Assembly: GCA_013289695.1 (NCBI GenBank) | Contig: JABCZK010000001.1 | Span: forward strand, 124,001 to 188,000 | Direction of reading: 5' to 3' | From: Acidobacteriota bacterium | GTDB taxonomy: Bacteria; Acidobacteriota; Terriglobia; Acidiferrales; UBA7541 | DNA: 64,000 nt | In this document: positions 44,194-54,492 of the stretch, piece after piece | Layout of the letters: every line of letters begins with the position of its first letter | How positions within the stretch are numbered: position 1 is the first letter of the stretch | Translations under genes and position numbers: made by a program | Notes under the pieces: generated by a model | Databases searched by the model: none | Told to the model about the DNA's origin: nothing | Seen by the model: only the letters and a program-made list of their open reading frames with translations

Positions 44194-44284
44194 CTCCTTA
44201 CTCCCGTACCATGCGCCACTTCCTCACTCACGCCAGTTCTGCCATGACCCATATATATTGATACGCGCGAAACTCCGTTTTCGT

Positions 44285-44980
44285 TCACTGGCCACTCTGG
44301 CGCGGCACCAGGGACCGGATCTTCTGAATCACCAGATCAATCCCCACGTCGTTGTGCCCACCGTCCGGAATGATCAAATCCGCGTAGCGTTTGGACGGCT
44401 CCACAAACTCCAGATGCATCGGCCGTACCGTCTTCAGATATTGTTCGATGACCATCTGCGTCGTGCGCCCGCGGTCGCGGATATCGCGCACCAACCGCCG
44501 TATGAACCGCAAGTCGGCGTCGGTATCGACGAAGATTTTGATGTCCAGCAACTCGCGCAGCGCCTCGTTTTCAAAAATCAAAATTCCTTCCACAATAATC
44601 GCCGCTTGCGGCTCGATGCGCACAGTTCCCTTCAGGCGCTCAAAGTTGGCGTAATCGTAGGTAGGCCGTTCAATCGCCTGGCCCGCGCGCAATTGCCGCA
44701 CATTCTCGGCGAGCAGCGGCGTGTCCATGGAATCGGGATGGTCGAAATTCACCTTTAGGCGCTCTTCGAACGGCATCCCGGGATAGTCGCGATAGTAATT
44801 ATCCTGCTGCAGCACCACTACGTTGGTTTCCGAAAGCGCCTCAATAATCCGCCGCGTGATCGTCGTCTTGCCCGAGCCCGTTCCGCCGCAAATACCAATG
44901 ATCAGCGGCCGATCGTCCCTCGTCTGCAGTTTCCCTGGCGAAATGGTCTGCTCCTCTGACGATGCGACGAGCATCGCCAT
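44285..44980 (-). CDS. udk: Uridine kinase
   Basis: Phosphorylates uridine and cytidine to UMP and CMP in pyrimidine salvage. The P-loop GICGGTGSGKTTITRRI lies near residue 33, followed by QDNYYRDYPGMPFEERLKVNFDHP (substrate-binding), DYANF and VEGILIFENEALREL. The core from residue 25 on matches Udk (about 213 residues). The first 12 residues (MAMLVASSEEQ) come from the dispersed repeat at 44958-45029, so the start codon itself appears to be inside a repeat; no other ATG/GTG/TTG exists before the P-loop. ppdK lies 120 bases upstream. Confidence 0.92.
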   Translation of the reverse strand: MAMLVASSEEQTISPGKLQTRDDRPLIIGICGGTGSGKTTITRRIIEALSETNVVVLQQDNYYRDYPGMPFEERLKVNFDHPDSMDTPLLAENVRQLRAGQAIERPTYDYANFERLKGTVRIEPQAAIIVEGILIFENEALRELLDIKIFVDTDADLRFIRRLVRDIRDRGRTTQMVIEQYLKTVRPMHLEFVEPSKRYADLIIPDGGHNDVGIDLVIQKIRSLVPRQSGQ

Positions 44981-45029
44981 CCTGTGGACGGCGCCTTTGC
45001 TTCACGCCGGCCGAAGGATTTCTCCCGCC
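44958..45029 (-). repeat. Dispersed repeat, copy B, overlapping the udk start
   Basis: On the minus strand this reads GGCGGGAGAAATCCTTCGG, then GCAAAGGCGCCG, CAGGATGGCGATGCTCG and TCGCATCGTC, the same motif order as copy A at 5923-6022 but without its central 25-base insertion. The 3' end folds as CGATGC-TCGTC-GCATCG. It occupies the 5' end of udk and part of the gap behind ppdK. Confidence 0.6.
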
Positions 45030-45100
45030 TTCCCGCGCCGCATAGGTTTTCTCTTCGCTCTCTGCTGTAAAAACGCCTCTCGCGAAGCCTCTTTCCGCTA

Positions 45101-47800
45101 TCAACGCTTCCTCTTCGCCGGTTTCTTCGCCTTCTTCTCTTCAATCACCGCTTGCGCCGCAGCCAGCCGCGCCGTCGGCACGCGGAATGGCGAGGCGCTG
45201 ACGTAATCCATGCCGACGCGATGGCAGAACTTCACGCTCTCCGCATCGCCGCCATGCTCGCCGCAAATGCCGATCTCCAAATGTGGTCTGGTCTTTCGGC
45301 CTCGAGCGATGCCCCATTCCACCAACATACCGACGCCGGCGATGTCGAGCGTCTGAAACGGGTCTTCCTTGAAAATTCCCGCCTTGCGTTCGTCCACATA
45401 TTCGGGCAGGAACCTTCCTGCATCGTCGCGCGAAAGCCCCATGACGGTTTGGGTTAGATCGTTCGTCCCGAATGAGAAGAACTCAGCGACTTCCGCGATC
45501 TGATCCGCCAGCAATGCCGCGCGCGGCAACTCGATCATCGTGCCTACCAGATAGTGAAGCTTCACTTTAGATCGCGAAATAATTTCTTCGGCGACTTTGC
45601 GCGTCTGGTCGTCCAGAATTTTCAACTCTTTTTTGTCGAGTGTCAGCGGATGCATGATCTCAGGTATCACTTTAATGCCGCGCTTCTGGCAATCAATCGC
45701 CGCTTCAATGATCGCTCGAACCTGCATCTCCAAAATTTCCGGATACGTGATGCACAACCGACAGCCGCGATGACCGAGCATGGGGTTGGCTTCATGTAAT
45801 TGTTCCACTCGACGAGCCACGGCCTCGGCAGATATTCCGATCTCCTTCGCCAGCTCCGCCTGTTTGGCTGCGTCGTGCGGGACAAATTCGTGCAGCGGCG
45901 GGTCAATCAGCCGAATCGTCACGGGCAGTCCATCCATAACCTCGAATAGGCCGATGAAATCCCTGCGCTGGAACGGCAGCAGCTTCTCGAGCGCTGCGCG
46001 GCGCGCCTCAGGCGTCTCCGCCAGGATCATTTCCTGAATCGCGCGTTGCCGTTGAATGCTCTGCTCCGGATGTTCGAAATCTTTGAAGAACATATGCTCG
46101 GTGCGGCACAGGCCGATGCCTTCCGCGCCCATCTCGAGCGCCACTTTCGCATCGTGCGGCGTGTCCGCGTTCGTGCGGACGCCGATACGGCGCACCTTGT
46201 CGGCCCATTTCATCAGCGTAGCGAAAGCCTTAGGCGGCTGCGGGCGCACCAGCTCGATTTGTCCCGTGTACACCGAGCCGTCGCCGCCATCCAGCGTGAT
46301 CCACTCGCCTTCGCGCACCGCCTTGCCGTTGGCATGAATCGTCTTTTGCGCCAGATCAATATCCAATTTCTCCGCGCCGACGATGCAACACTTCCCCCAT
46401 CCGCGCGCCACCACTGCGGCGTGGCTGGTCTTTCCGCCCGTAGCCGTCAGAATCCCTTGCGCGACGAACATTCCCCCCACATCTTCCGGGCTGGTCTCAT
46501 GCCGCACGAGAATTACTTTCTCGCCGCGCGCCGCCCACTCCTCCGCCGCCTGTGCCGTGAACACCGCCTTGCCCACCGCTGCTCCAGGCACCGCATTATT
46601 TCCCGTCACCAGCAAGCGGCTGGACAATTCCGTGCGCGACAACTTCTGATCAATCACTGGATAGAAAAGCCGCTCCACATCTTCAGGCTTGATGCGTTCA
46701 AGTGCTTCTTCAACATTGATCAGCTTCTCATTCACCATATCCACAGCAATTTGAAACGCCGCCGATGGCGACCGCTTGCCGGTTCGTGTTTGCAGCATGT
46801 ACAGCTTGCCGTTCTCCGCTGTGAATTCCAGGTCCTGCATGTCGCGATAATGTTTCTCCAGGGTGTGTCGCACGCGTTCCAGTTGCGGATACACCTTTGG
46901 CATACGCTTGGCCATTTCTTGCAAATGCATCGGCGTGCGGATTCCCGCGACCACGTCTTCTCCCTGCGCGTTCAGCAAAAAATCCCCGAAGAAAGTTTTC
47001 TCGCCCGTCGAAGGGTCGCGCGTGAAGCAGACGCCCGTCCCGGAATTGTCCCCGGTGTTGCCGAACACCATCTGCACGACGTTAACCGCCGTCCCCAGCA
47101 GGCCCGTGATTTTCTCGACGCGCCTGTAAGTGACCGCCTTCTCGCCCATCCAGGAATCGAACACCGCGCCGATTGCTCCCCACAGCTGCTCGTGCGGATC
47201 GTCGGGAAACGCCTTCCCGGTCTTCTCTTGGTAGTAAGTCTTGTATTCCCCAACGAGTTTTCGCCAGCCCTCGGCGCTCACTTCGGTGTCGTCTTTCACC
47301 TTCAGCGATTGCTTCATTGCTCGCAGCCGCTGCTCCAGATCCTCTTTGGGCAAACCAATCACGACCGACGAGTACATCTGCACGAACCGGCGGTAGGCGT
47401 CGTACGCGAACCGCTCGTTTTTCGTGGCGCGCGCCAGTCCCTGAACCGCGCGGTCGTTGAGACCCAAGTTCAGGATCGTCTCCATCATTCCCGGCATCGA
47501 TCTTGCCGAACCGGAGCGCACGCTCACGAGCAGCGGGTCTTTTGCATCACCAAGTTTCTTGCCAGTTAGTTTTTCCAGGCGCGCGATGCTCTTGGCTACC
47601 TCTCCGCGAAGCGCGCTCGGATATTTCCGGTCATGCTTCAAAAAATAGTCACAGGTCTCGGTGGTGATGGTGAACCCCGCCGGCACCGGCAGCCCGATGC
47701 GCGTCATCTCCGCGAGTCCCGCGCCCTTGCCGCCCAGCAGGTCGCGCATGTCGCCTGTGCCGTCCGCCTTACCTGCGCCGAAGAAATAAACATATTTCAT
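45101..47800 (-). CDS. ppdK: Pyruvate, phosphate dikinase
   Basis: Interconverts pyruvate, ATP and Pi with PEP, AMP and PPi, linking glycolysis and gluconeogenesis. It is 899 residues: N-terminal ATP-grasp domain (GGKGAGLAEMTRIGLPVPAGF, SVRSGSARSMPGMMETILN), a central swivelling domain with the phospho-accepting His in TGGKTSHAAVVARGWG near residue 455, and a C-terminal PEP/pyruvate barrel (GLCRTEHMF, FGTNDLTQ, GICGEHGGD with the catalytic Cys). The last residues are Lys-rich. ATG at 47798-47800 with GGAG eight bases upstream. No PPDK regulatory protein is adjacent. Confidence 0.97.
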   Translation of the reverse strand: MKYVYFFGAGKADGTGDMRDLLGGKGAGLAEMTRIGLPVPAGFTITTETCDYFLKHDRKYPSALRGEVAKSIARLEKLTGKKLGDAKDPLLVSVRSGSARSMPGMMETILNLGLNDRAVQGLARATKNERFAYDAYRRFVQMYSSVVIGLPKEDLEQRLRAMKQSLKVKDDTEVSAEGWRKLVGEYKTYYQEKTGKAFPDDPHEQLWGAIGAVFDSWMGEKAVTYRRVEKITGLLGTAVNVVQMVFGNTGDNSGTGVCFTRDPSTGEKTFFGDFLLNAQGEDVVAGIRTPMHLQEMAKRMPKVYPQLERVRHTLEKHYRDMQDLEFTAENGKLYMLQTRTGKRSPSAAFQIAVDMVNEKLINVEEALERIKPEDVERLFYPVIDQKLSRTELSSRLLVTGNNAVPGAAVGKAVFTAQAAEEWAARGEKVILVRHETSPEDVGGMFVAQGILTATGGKTSHAAVVARGWGKCCIVGAEKLDIDLAQKTIHANGKAVREGEWITLDGGDGSVYTGQIELVRPQPPKAFATLMKWADKVRRIGVRTNADTPHDAKVALEMGAEGIGLCRTEHMFFKDFEHPEQSIQRQRAIQEMILAETPEARRAALEKLLPFQRRDFIGLFEVMDGLPVTIRLIDPPLHEFVPHDAAKQAELAKEIGISAEAVARRVEQLHEANPMLGHRGCRLCITYPEILEMQVRAIIEAAIDCQKRGIKVIPEIMHPLTLDKKELKILDDQTRKVAEEIISRSKVKLHYLVGTMIELPRAALLADQIAEVAEFFSFGTNDLTQTVMGLSRDDAGRFLPEYVDERKAGIFKEDPFQTLDIAGVGMLVEWGIARGRKTRPHLEIGICGEHGGDAESVKFCHRVGMDYVSASPFRVPTARLAAAQAVIEEKKAKKPAKRKR

Positions 47801-47889
47801 TTGTCGGTCTCCAGATCCACTTTAAGTTTTCGAAAATCGTAAGTGCGGCCACTCGGCGAAACCTTCTCAATAAACGCTTGAACAAAATC

Positions 47890-47905
47890 TGTCGGCGCTC
47901 CGACA
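47890..47905. repeat. Small palindrome between glyS and ppdK
   Basis: GTCGG (47891-47895) pairs with CCGAC (47900-47904), extended by T-A on each side, and is followed by AACT. A near-identical unit, GTCGG-TGCG-CCGAC-AACT, occurs at 57563-57580 after the export operon. Neither has a T-tract. Confidence 0.4.
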
Positions 47906-47946
47906 ACTAAACCGCAACTTCAATGCACGCGAAGCTACTTCAGGAA

Positions 47947-50118
47947 TTACTTCGCCTCCTCGCCCCCGAGTTCCGAAAAATCCGCAATCGTAGAAAATTC
48001 TTTAAGTAGGCCTGCGAGAAGCGCCACGCGATTCCGTCGCACGTTCTTGTCCTCAACCATTACTAGAACCTTGTCGAAGAATAGATCCACCGCCGGACGC
48101 AACCCGGAAATCGCCTCCAGCGCCTCTCGATATTTCTTCGCCTTTTTCTTGATGGTCGCTTCGCCGCCAATTTGCTGCGCCGCGTTGTACAGCGCGCGCT
48201 CGGCCGGTTCCCACAGCAGGTCGGCTTGCACCGCCAGTTGCGATTTATCAATTCCGGCCGCGGATTTCTCCAGGATATTGCGTATGCGCTTGAACGACGC
48301 CGCCAGCGGAACGAAATTTTTCATGTTGCGGATGGCTTTCACCGCGGCCACGCGCTCCATCGCGTCCACCAGGTCGTCCGCTCCCGCAGCGAATGAGGCA
48401 TTAATCTCGTCGTACGCAAAGCTGTGTCGCTCGCGCAGGATGTAGCGCGCGCGCTCCAGCAGAAAATCCAGCACTTGCTTCTGTACTGCTTCGGACGCCT
48501 CAATTCGTGGCGGGTTCTCTTTCAGTGCCTTGGCGGCAGCTGAAATCGCCGCAGAAAGCGAGAGCGGCAACTTGCGCTCCAGAATAATCTTCACGGTGCC
48601 CTGCGCCGCGCGACGCAGCGCGAAGGGATCGCTCGAGCCCGTTGGCACGGCGCCCACAGCGAAGCACGCCACCAACGAATCCAACTTGTCCGCCAGCGCC
48701 ACTGCGCATCCTGTCAAATTGCGGGGCAGCGGATCGTCAAGTCCGAGCGGCTTGTAATGATCATAGATGGCCCATGCGATATCTTCCGGCTCGCCCTGCG
48801 CGCGCGCGTAAAGCCCTCCCACCACGCCCTGCAATTCCGGAAACTCGCCCACCATCCCCGTCACCAGGTCACACTTGGCGAGCTCCGCGGCGCGATCCGA
48901 ACCCGCCACATCCGCCTGCGAAACGCCGCCGCTAAACCACTGCTCGGCCAGCCAGCGCGCCAGCGAGCGCATGCGCGCGACTTTATCGCCGTAGCTTCCC
49001 AACCGCGATTCGTAAGTGACCGCTGCGAGCTTCGGCAAATAATCGCCCAGCTTGATCTTCTGATCCGTCCGCCAGAAGAACTGTGCGTCCGCGAAGCGCG
49101 CGCGTAGCACGCGTTCGTGCCCGGCCCGCACCAACCCTTTGGGATCCTTGGGCAGATTGATCACCGCCAGAAAATGCGAAGCCAGTTCCCCGCTACGCGA
49201 TTCCAGCCCGAAATATTTCTGATGGTCGCGCATCACCGTCAGCAGAATTTCGTCCGGCAGCGCCAGATACGCCGGATCGAAATCTCCGATAATTACGCTC
49301 GGGTATTCGTTGAGATATGCCACAAGCTGAAGCAGTGCGGCATCCTCATGCGTGTGCAATCCTCCGCGGCTGGTGAGCGAGCGAATCTCCGTGACGATTT
49401 TGCTCTCGCGCTCGGCAGGCCGACACAATACAAAGCTTTTCTTTAACTTCGCCTCGTAATCCGCGGGGCTCTTAACGGGCAAGTGCTTCTTCCCCAGGAA
49501 GCGATGTCCGTTCGTGTGATTCCCAGCTTCCACTCCTGCGAACGAGAACGGAATGACCTTCCCGTCCAGCAGCGCCACAATCCAGCGAATCGGCCGGATG
49601 AACCGCGGCCCGTGCGCGCCGGTCCAATACATGGAGCGCGGCCAGGAAATTTCCTGAATCACCTGCGGCAAAGCTTCGCCGAGTATTTTCGCCGCCGGCC
49701 TGCCGATCACCACTTGCTTCGCGCAAAGATATTCGCCCTTCGGCGTATTCACGATGCTCAGCTTCGATACTGGAATTCCCTGCTTCTCGGCAAAACTCAT
49801 CGCCGCGCGAGTCGGCTCGCCGACCTGGTCGTACGCCACAGATTTCGGCGGACCGGTAATTTCGCGCGTCACATCTTCTTGCCGCATTCGGACGCCGCGC
49901 GCGATCGCCACCAGCCGCCGCGGCGCACCGAAAGTTTCAATTGAACCATCCGCGGATTTTTCTTCTAGTAATCCATGCGCAAGAAACTGCTTTTGAAGTA
50001 ACGCTTTAAGTTCCTGCGACGCTTTCAAAATCATTCCCGCGGGAATTTCTTCACACCCAATTTCAAAAAGAAAATCTCCGCGCGATTTCCTGCCCGCCGC
50101 CGCGTCCTTCACCTTCAT
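47947..50118 (-). CDS. glyS: Glycyl-tRNA synthetase subunit beta
   Basis: The tRNA-binding and editing-like subunit of the bacterial alpha2-beta2 glycyl-tRNA synthetase, 723 residues. ATG at 50116-50118 overlaps the glyQ stop (ATGA). Seen: [38 protein letters not shown]...[15 protein letters not shown], and the HD-like and DALR C-terminal anticodon-binding regions ([35 protein letters not shown]). It forms one unit with glyQ and recO. Confidence 0.96.
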   Translation of the reverse strand: MKVKDAAAGRKSRGDFLFEIGCEEIPAGMILKASQELKALLQKQFLAHGLLEEKSADGSIETFGAPRRLVAIARGVRMRQEDVTREITGPPKSVAYDQVGEPTRAAMSFAEKQGIPVSKLSIVNTPKGEYLCAKQVVIGRPAAKILGEALPQVIQEISWPRSMYWTGAHGPRFIRPIRWIVALLDGKVIPFSFAGVEAGNHTNGHRFLGKKHLPVKSPADYEAKLKKSFVLCRPAERESKIVTEIRSLTSRGGLHTHEDAALLQLVAYLNEYPSVIIGDFDPAYLALPDEILLTVMRDHQKYFGLESRSGELASHFLAVINLPKDPKGLVRAGHERVLRARFADAQFFWRTDQKIKLGDYLPKLAAVTYESRLGSYGDKVARMRSLARWLAEQWFSGGVSQADVAGSDRAAELAKCDLVTGMVGEFPELQGVVGGLYARAQGEPEDIAWAIYDHYKPLGLDDPLPRNLTGCAVALADKLDSLVACFAVGAVPTGSSDPFALRRAAQGTVKIILERKLPLSLSAAISAAAKALKENPPRIEASEAVQKQVLDFLLERARYILRERHSFAYDEINASFAAGADDLVDAMERVAAVKAIRNMKNFVPLAASFKRIRNILEKSAAGIDKSQLAVQADLLWEPAERALYNAAQQIGGEATIKKKAKKYREALEAISGLRPAVDLFFDKVLVMVEDKNVRRNRVALLAGLLKEFSTIADFSELGGEEAK

Positions 50119-51083
50119 GCGACCACCTTCGCCGCATCCGGCTTGCCGCCAGAGCTCTGCTCCAACCATGCTGCTGCTACACGAATCGCGAGCTTCCGCA
50201 CGCGCGCGATCATTGCCGCGCGCTCCGTCACCGAAATCGCGCCGCGCGCATCCAGCAAATTAAACAGGTGCGAGCATTTCAAGCACAGGTCGTACGCCTG
50301 CAAAATCGGAAAACCCTTCTTCTGCGGCCCTTTCAGGCTTGCGTAGGCCGCGAGCAGCCGAGCCGACTCCGCTTCCGCCAGGTCAAATTGTTTGCGCGTG
50401 GATGCTGCATCGGCATAATCGAAGCTGTACGCGGAAAATTGCTGTTCTTCCGCCAGCCGCACCTGGCGGTAAGTCACCGTTTCCGACCAGCGCACGTCGA
50501 AAACGTTGTCCACGCCCTGCAGGTACGAAGCGATGCGGTCCAGCCCGTAGGTTAGCTCCACCGAAATCGGGTCCAGGTTCTGCCCACCGCTCTGCTGAAA
50601 ATAAGTGAACTGCGTGATCTCCTGCCCATCCAACAGCACTTGCCAGCCAATTCCCCACGCGCCCAGAGTAGGTGACTCCCAGTTGTCTTCCTCGAAGCGA
50701 ATATCATGTTCCTTTAAGTTAATTCCAACGGCAGCGAGGCTCTCGAGGTACAAATCCTGCACGTCCGCAGGTGCGGGTTTCAGTATCACTTGAAGTTGCG
50801 TGTGCTTGTAAAGCCGGTTCGGATTTTCGCCGTAGCGCCCATCCGCAGGACGACGACTGGGTTGCGCGTAGACCACACGATAAGGATCGGGTCCGAGCAC
50901 GCGCAGAAAAGTTTCAGGATGCATCGTGCCCGCACCGACTTCGATGTCATACGGCTGTTGAAGTATGCAATCGCGGCGCGTCCAGTATTCTTCAAGTCTC
51001 AGTAGAAGGTCCTGAAAGCTCAAGCCCCTCACAAGCTTCGTCGCAGGTTTAGCTTCCGCAGCTTTCTTCACGTGTTTCTTCAC
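50115..51083 (-). CDS. glyQ: Glycyl-tRNA synthetase subunit alpha
   Basis: The catalytic subunit that activates glycine. It is 322 residues, with a Lys-rich N-terminal extension of about 20 residues before [40 protein letters not shown]-type text (class II aminoacyl-tRNA synthetase core; motifs [18 protein letters not shown] and [21 protein letters not shown]). The start is GTG at 51081-51083, overlapping the recO stop as GTGA. Immediately followed by glyS. Confidence 0.95.
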   Translation of the reverse strand: MKKHVKKAAEAKPATKLVRGLSFQDLLLRLEEYWTRRDCILQQPYDIEVGAGTMHPETFLRVLGPDPYRVVYAQPSRRPADGRYGENPNRLYKHTQLQVILKPAPADVQDLYLESLAAVGINLKEHDIRFEEDNWESPTLGAWGIGWQVLLDGQEITQFTYFQQSGGQNLDPISVELTYGLDRIASYLQGVDNVFDVRWSETVTYRQVRLAEEQQFSAYSFDYADAASTRKQFDLAEAESARLLAAYASLKGPQKKGFPILQAYDLCLKCSHLFNLLDARGAISVTERAAMIARVRKLAIRVAAAWLEQSSGGKPDAAKVVA

Positions 51084-51826
51084 GCCAGGGACTCCAGAAG
51101 TTCCCGCGACTTCAGCTTGCGGTCAATTTGATGTTCGATGACGTCGAGCATAACATCGCTCAGGTCGCGCGCGGCGCGGGGCGAGATCATTTCTTCGCTA
51201 AGCTTATCGAGCCGCTCGCCGAGCATCTTGCGCGCTGCGACCAGCACCGCGGGAGAAAGCGTGCGCATGCCCGGGCGGCGGCACTTGCTGCAGGATATCG
51301 CCGAAGCGCTCGGCGAAAAATAAGCCGCTTCCTTGGCGTCCAGTTTGCGTCCGCAGCGCGCACAAGCATCCAGAGTCGGCAGCCACCCGCCCAGCTTCAC
51401 GGTCCACAGCACGAAATAAGCCAGCGGCAATTCCGGTTTGCCGGTCTTCTTTATGGTTTGCGCGACGAGCAGCAGCAAGCGGAAATTCGCGTCGGAAGGC
51501 TCGTGGTCGGGCAGCACCGTTTCCGTTACTTCGCTAAGGATCGCCAGTGCCACGCCGGAACCGTAATCACGAAAAGCATCCAGAAACGATTCAAGCAAAT
51601 CGCACTGATTAATCCGCACCAGCTCGCGATTTTGTTTCTCGTAAAACCAGATGTGCACGTGCGACAGCCGCTCCAGCGTCGAACCAAAGCGGCTTTTGGT
51701 GCGCCGCGCGCCGGATGCCACGCCGCGCACGCGGCCCATCGAACGCGAAAGAAAGCTGACCAGCCGGTCGGCTTCGCCTAGCGGATAACTCTGCAGGATA
51801 ATGGCCTCGGATTCGTGAACTGGCAT
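51080..51826 (-). CDS. recO: DNA repair protein RecO
   Basis: Works with RecF and RecR to load RecA on gapped DNA. It is 248 residues: N-terminal OB fold ([23 protein letters not shown]), a helical middle region and a zinc motif CARCGRKLD...CSKC near residues 150-180. The ATG is at 51824-51826. It heads the overlapping recO-glyQ-glyS unit. It is divergent from the rhomboid gene, with a 297-base gap in which no gene was recognised. Confidence 0.92.
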   Translation of the reverse strand: MPVHESEAIILQSYPLGEADRLVSFLSRSMGRVRGVASGARRTKSRFGSTLERLSHVHIWFYEKQNRELVRINQCDLLESFLDAFRDYGSGVALAILSEVTETVLPDHEPSDANFRLLLLVAQTIKKTGKPELPLAYFVLWTVKLGGWLPTLDACARCGRKLDAKEAAYFSPSASAISCSKCRRPGMRTLSPAVLVAARKMLGERLDKLSEEMISPRAARDLSDVMLDVIEHQIDRKLKSRELLESLA

Positions 51827-52123
51827 CAGGGTGCCGGCGCGCCGCCGTGCCGCCGTGCATTGAAGCGATTCGCTCCGTCAACCTCGGAGCGACACCTCTC
51901 TACGCCCGGCCGCGCGCATGCGAGACGAAAATTTTTATCACAGCGGGGCATCCGGCGCAATTGCAAAACGAATTTCCCGCGCGCGGCCAGCGCAATTTTC
52001 TCCATCTTCGCCACCACACGATTCATCATTCCCTCTTGAAAATGCCCCGACGTCAGATACAGTCGTTTAGATGATTACCTTCACGTCAAAGCAAAGAATG
52101 ACCAGCCACGCGGGATCCAACGA

Positions 52124-52834
52124 GTGATCCCACTGAGAGATTTAACGCCACGGCGTTCCTTCCCCGTCGTGACTTTGCTGTTGATCCTGGCGAACACGAT
52201 CGTGTTCCTGTATCAGATTTCGCTTCCGCCACACGCCGCCGACGCCTTCATCATGACGTACGGAGTGGTCCCTTACAAAATTCAGATGGCGCTAGTCGGA
52301 CGCCATTACACGCTGCACGAAGCCCTGCTACCGCTCTTCACTTGCATGTTTCTGCACGGCGGCTGGCTGCACATCATTGGCAATATGTGGTTCCTGTGGA
52401 TTTTTGGAGCAAACGTCGAGGACCGCATGGGCCCCGTCGCATACTTGCTCTTCTACCTGGTCTGCGGAATCGGCTCCAGCGTCGCGCAGACACTATTTTC
52501 CTGGGGCTCGCACATCCCCTCGCTCGGCGCGAGCGGAGCAATCTCCGGTGTGCTCGGCGCCTACATCGTATTCTTCCCCGCCTCGCAAATTTCCACGCTG
52601 ATCACTTTATTCATCCTCTGGTTCCGCGCGCGCATTCCGGCTTTGGTTTTTATCGGCCTGTGGTTTGCGATGCAATTCCTCAGCGGCGTTAGTTCGCTGG
52701 GCACGACGGGTGCATCGGCATCGGGCGGCGTAGCCTGGTGGGCGCACGTCGGCGGATTTCTGCTCGGTGTTGTAATAGCATTGATCATGTCAATTGCTAC
52801 TCGAAGTGTCGCGCGCGACCGATTCGTCGCCTAG
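52124..52834 (+). CDS. Rhomboid-family intramembrane serine protease
   Basis: 236 residues with six or so membrane segments. The catalytic serine is in SLGASGAISGVLGAYIV near residue 140 and the catalytic histidine in WWAHVGGFLLGV near residue 210; the conserved HGGWLHIIGNMWFLWIFG block lies in between the first segments. Start GTG at 52124, without a clear ribosome site. Rhomboids cleave transmembrane substrates; the target is unknown and no candidate lies beside it. Confidence 0.92.
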   Translation: MIPLRDLTPRRSFPVVTLLLILANTIVFLYQISLPPHAADAFIMTYGVVPYKIQMALVGRHYTLHEALLPLFTCMFLHGGWLHIIGNMWFLWIFGANVEDRMGPVAYLLFYLVCGIGSSVAQTLFSWGSHIPSLGASGAISGVLGAYIVFFPASQISTLITLFILWFRARIPALVFIGLWFAMQFLSGVSSLGTTGASASGGVAWWAHVGGFLLGVVIALIMSIATRSVARDRFVA

Positions 52835-53254
52835 CCGACAATTCCAGCGTTCGTTGAGTTCTTCATGTGGCGCCACTAAAGCAACATGTCAAGAGTTTTG
52901 GCGCATCCGACACCAGTCGCGATACCTCAGTTTTTACTTGAACCTCTACGAGCCGCACTCTCGTCTTGAATAACGAGCTTGCTCCAAAAAAAATCCCAGT
53001 GACCTGTTGCGCCAGCGCACCTTTTACTTACGACGATGATTCAAGCGTACCCTAACGGTGTGCTCGAACGCGGCATCTCATTCGCCGTCGACCCACCCCA
53101 TGCTCGACCCGGCGAAACTAGCTCCCCTGCGGAGCGAAGCCAATATACAATGTGCTCACGCATTTGGTTGCCGCGCACGGCGATATATCTGCACCCCGTC
53201 GCGCGTATTAGAATTTGCAGCCCTCAAGCACAAGTGAAGGAGCACCAGCCGTAC
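52835..53254. other. Intergenic gap before the export operon
   Basis: 420 bases between the rhomboid and the adaptor gene, both plus strand. The frame of the adaptor extends upstream to 53036 but its composition (many rare-looking residues, no motif) argues against coding. A run of A (around 52985) and an AT-rich stretch near 53185-53215 may carry the operon promoter; no convincing hexamer pair was found. No RNA gene was recognised. Confidence 0.5.
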
Positions 53255-54481
53255 ATGTCCACGCCGTCGCAGCCCAGACCTGACCTGAGTGCGTTGCGCA
53301 TCGATAAAACCCAGCGCACGACTAGCAAGCGCGGCAAGCGCTGGGGGCTTGTCGTGGGCGCGCTCGTGGTGCTGGCACTCATCGCCGGAGCCGCTTGGGC
53401 CCTGCGCGACCAGAAGCCAGTCGTGGAAGTCGCCGTCGCGCAGAAAACCTCGACCGGGCGCCCTGCCCTGCTCAACGCCAGCGGTTATGTCACACCTCGT
53501 CGCCGCGCCACAGTCGCCGCGAAAATCACCGGGCGCGTAACTGGCGTATTTTTCGACGAAGGCGTGCACGTAAAAGAAGGCCAGATCCTGGCGACGCTGG
53601 ATAATTCCGACGTCAAGCGGGCGCTCGAATCCGCCGTCGCGGACCGCAATTCCACACGCGCGCAAATCGCCGATCTCGAGGTGCAGCTCAAGAACGCGGA
53701 AATCGAACTGCATCGCGCCCGCGAATTGCAAAGCGCGGGAGTGCAGAGCCAGGAAGCGCTCGACAATGCGCTCACCACCGCCGATAGCCTGAAGGCGAAA
53801 ATCGCTCTGACCAAAGTGCAAGTGGCGGGCGCTGAAGCGCGCATCGCCGAAGCCCAACAGGCCGTGGACAATTGTGTGATTCGCTCGCCTTTCGATGGCA
53901 TCGCTGTTTCCAAGGACGCGCAAGTGGGCGAAATGATTTCTCCGATTTCCGCGGGCGGAGGCTTCACGCGCACCGGTGTCGCCACCATCGTGGACATGAA
54001 CTCGAACGAAATCGAAGTGGACGTCAACGAAGCGTATATCTCGCGCGTCGAACCGGGCCAGCCGGTCACTGCGGTTCTGGACGCCTATCCCGACTGGCAG
54101 ATTCCATCGAAGGTTCGCACCGTGATTCCCACCGCGGATCGCCAGAAAGCTACCGTAAAAGTTCGCATTTCATTCTTAAAGCTTGACCCGAGGATTTTGC
54201 CGGACATGGGTATCAAGGTCACCTTCCTCGGCAACGAGCCGGATAAGCCCACAGGCATAGCGGCTGCCGCGCTGATTCCGTCCGGCGCCCTGCGTGACGA
54301 GAGCGGTCACAATATCGTTTTCCTTGTTAAGGATAATCAGCTGGAGCGCCGCGCCGTAACCGTGGGCAATACGCGCGGCAGCGACGCCGAAATTATGACA
54401 GGCCTCGCGGCGGGCGATACCGTAGTCGTCAAAGGACCCGCGGATTTGCACGATGGTGAAGCGATTCAGATCAAGAAATAG
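53255..54481 (+). CDS. HlyD/MacA-type periplasmic adaptor
   Basis: 408 residues from ATG at 53255 (AGGAG about 12 bases upstream; slightly long spacing). An N-terminal membrane anchor (about 30-50) is followed by a beta-barrel/lipoyl domain (GRPALLNASGYVTPRRRA, GVFFDEGVHVKEGQILATLD), a long helical hairpin (about 110-180) and barrel-sandwich return (CVIRSPFDGIAVSKDAQVGEMISP). Adaptors of this type link an inner membrane ABC transporter to an outer membrane channel. The ATPase and two permeases follow within 12 bases. No TolC-like gene is in the window. Confidence 0.92.
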   Translation: MSTPSQPRPDLSALRIDKTQRTTSKRGKRWGLVVGALVVLALIAGAAWALRDQKPVVEVAVAQKTSTGRPALLNASGYVTPRRRATVAAKITGRVTGVFFDEGVHVKEGQILATLDNSDVKRALESAVADRNSTRAQIADLEVQLKNAEIELHRARELQSAGVQSQEALDNALTTADSLKAKIALTKVQVAGAEARIAEAQQAVDNCVIRSPFDGIAVSKDAQVGEMISPISAGGGFTRTGVATIVDMNSNEIEVDVNEAYISRVEPGQPVTAVLDAYPDWQIPSKVRTVIPTADRQKATVKVRISFLKLDPRILPDMGIKVTFLGNEPDKPTGIAAAALIPSGALRDESGHNIVFLVKDNQLERRAVTVGNTRGSDAEIMTGLAAGDTVVVKGPADLHDGEAIQIKK

Positions 54482-54492
54482 GAGCGCGCAAA

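Noticed and set aside
46046-47569. A 507-codon open frame on the plus strand opposite ppdK
   Set aside because: It mirrors a strongly conserved gene, has no ribosome site or motif, and its Arg/His-rich composition is typical of antisense frames in high-GC DNA.
52985-53000. A-rich run in the gap before the export operon as a terminator
   Set aside because: The run of A is not preceded by a stable stem on the relevant strand.
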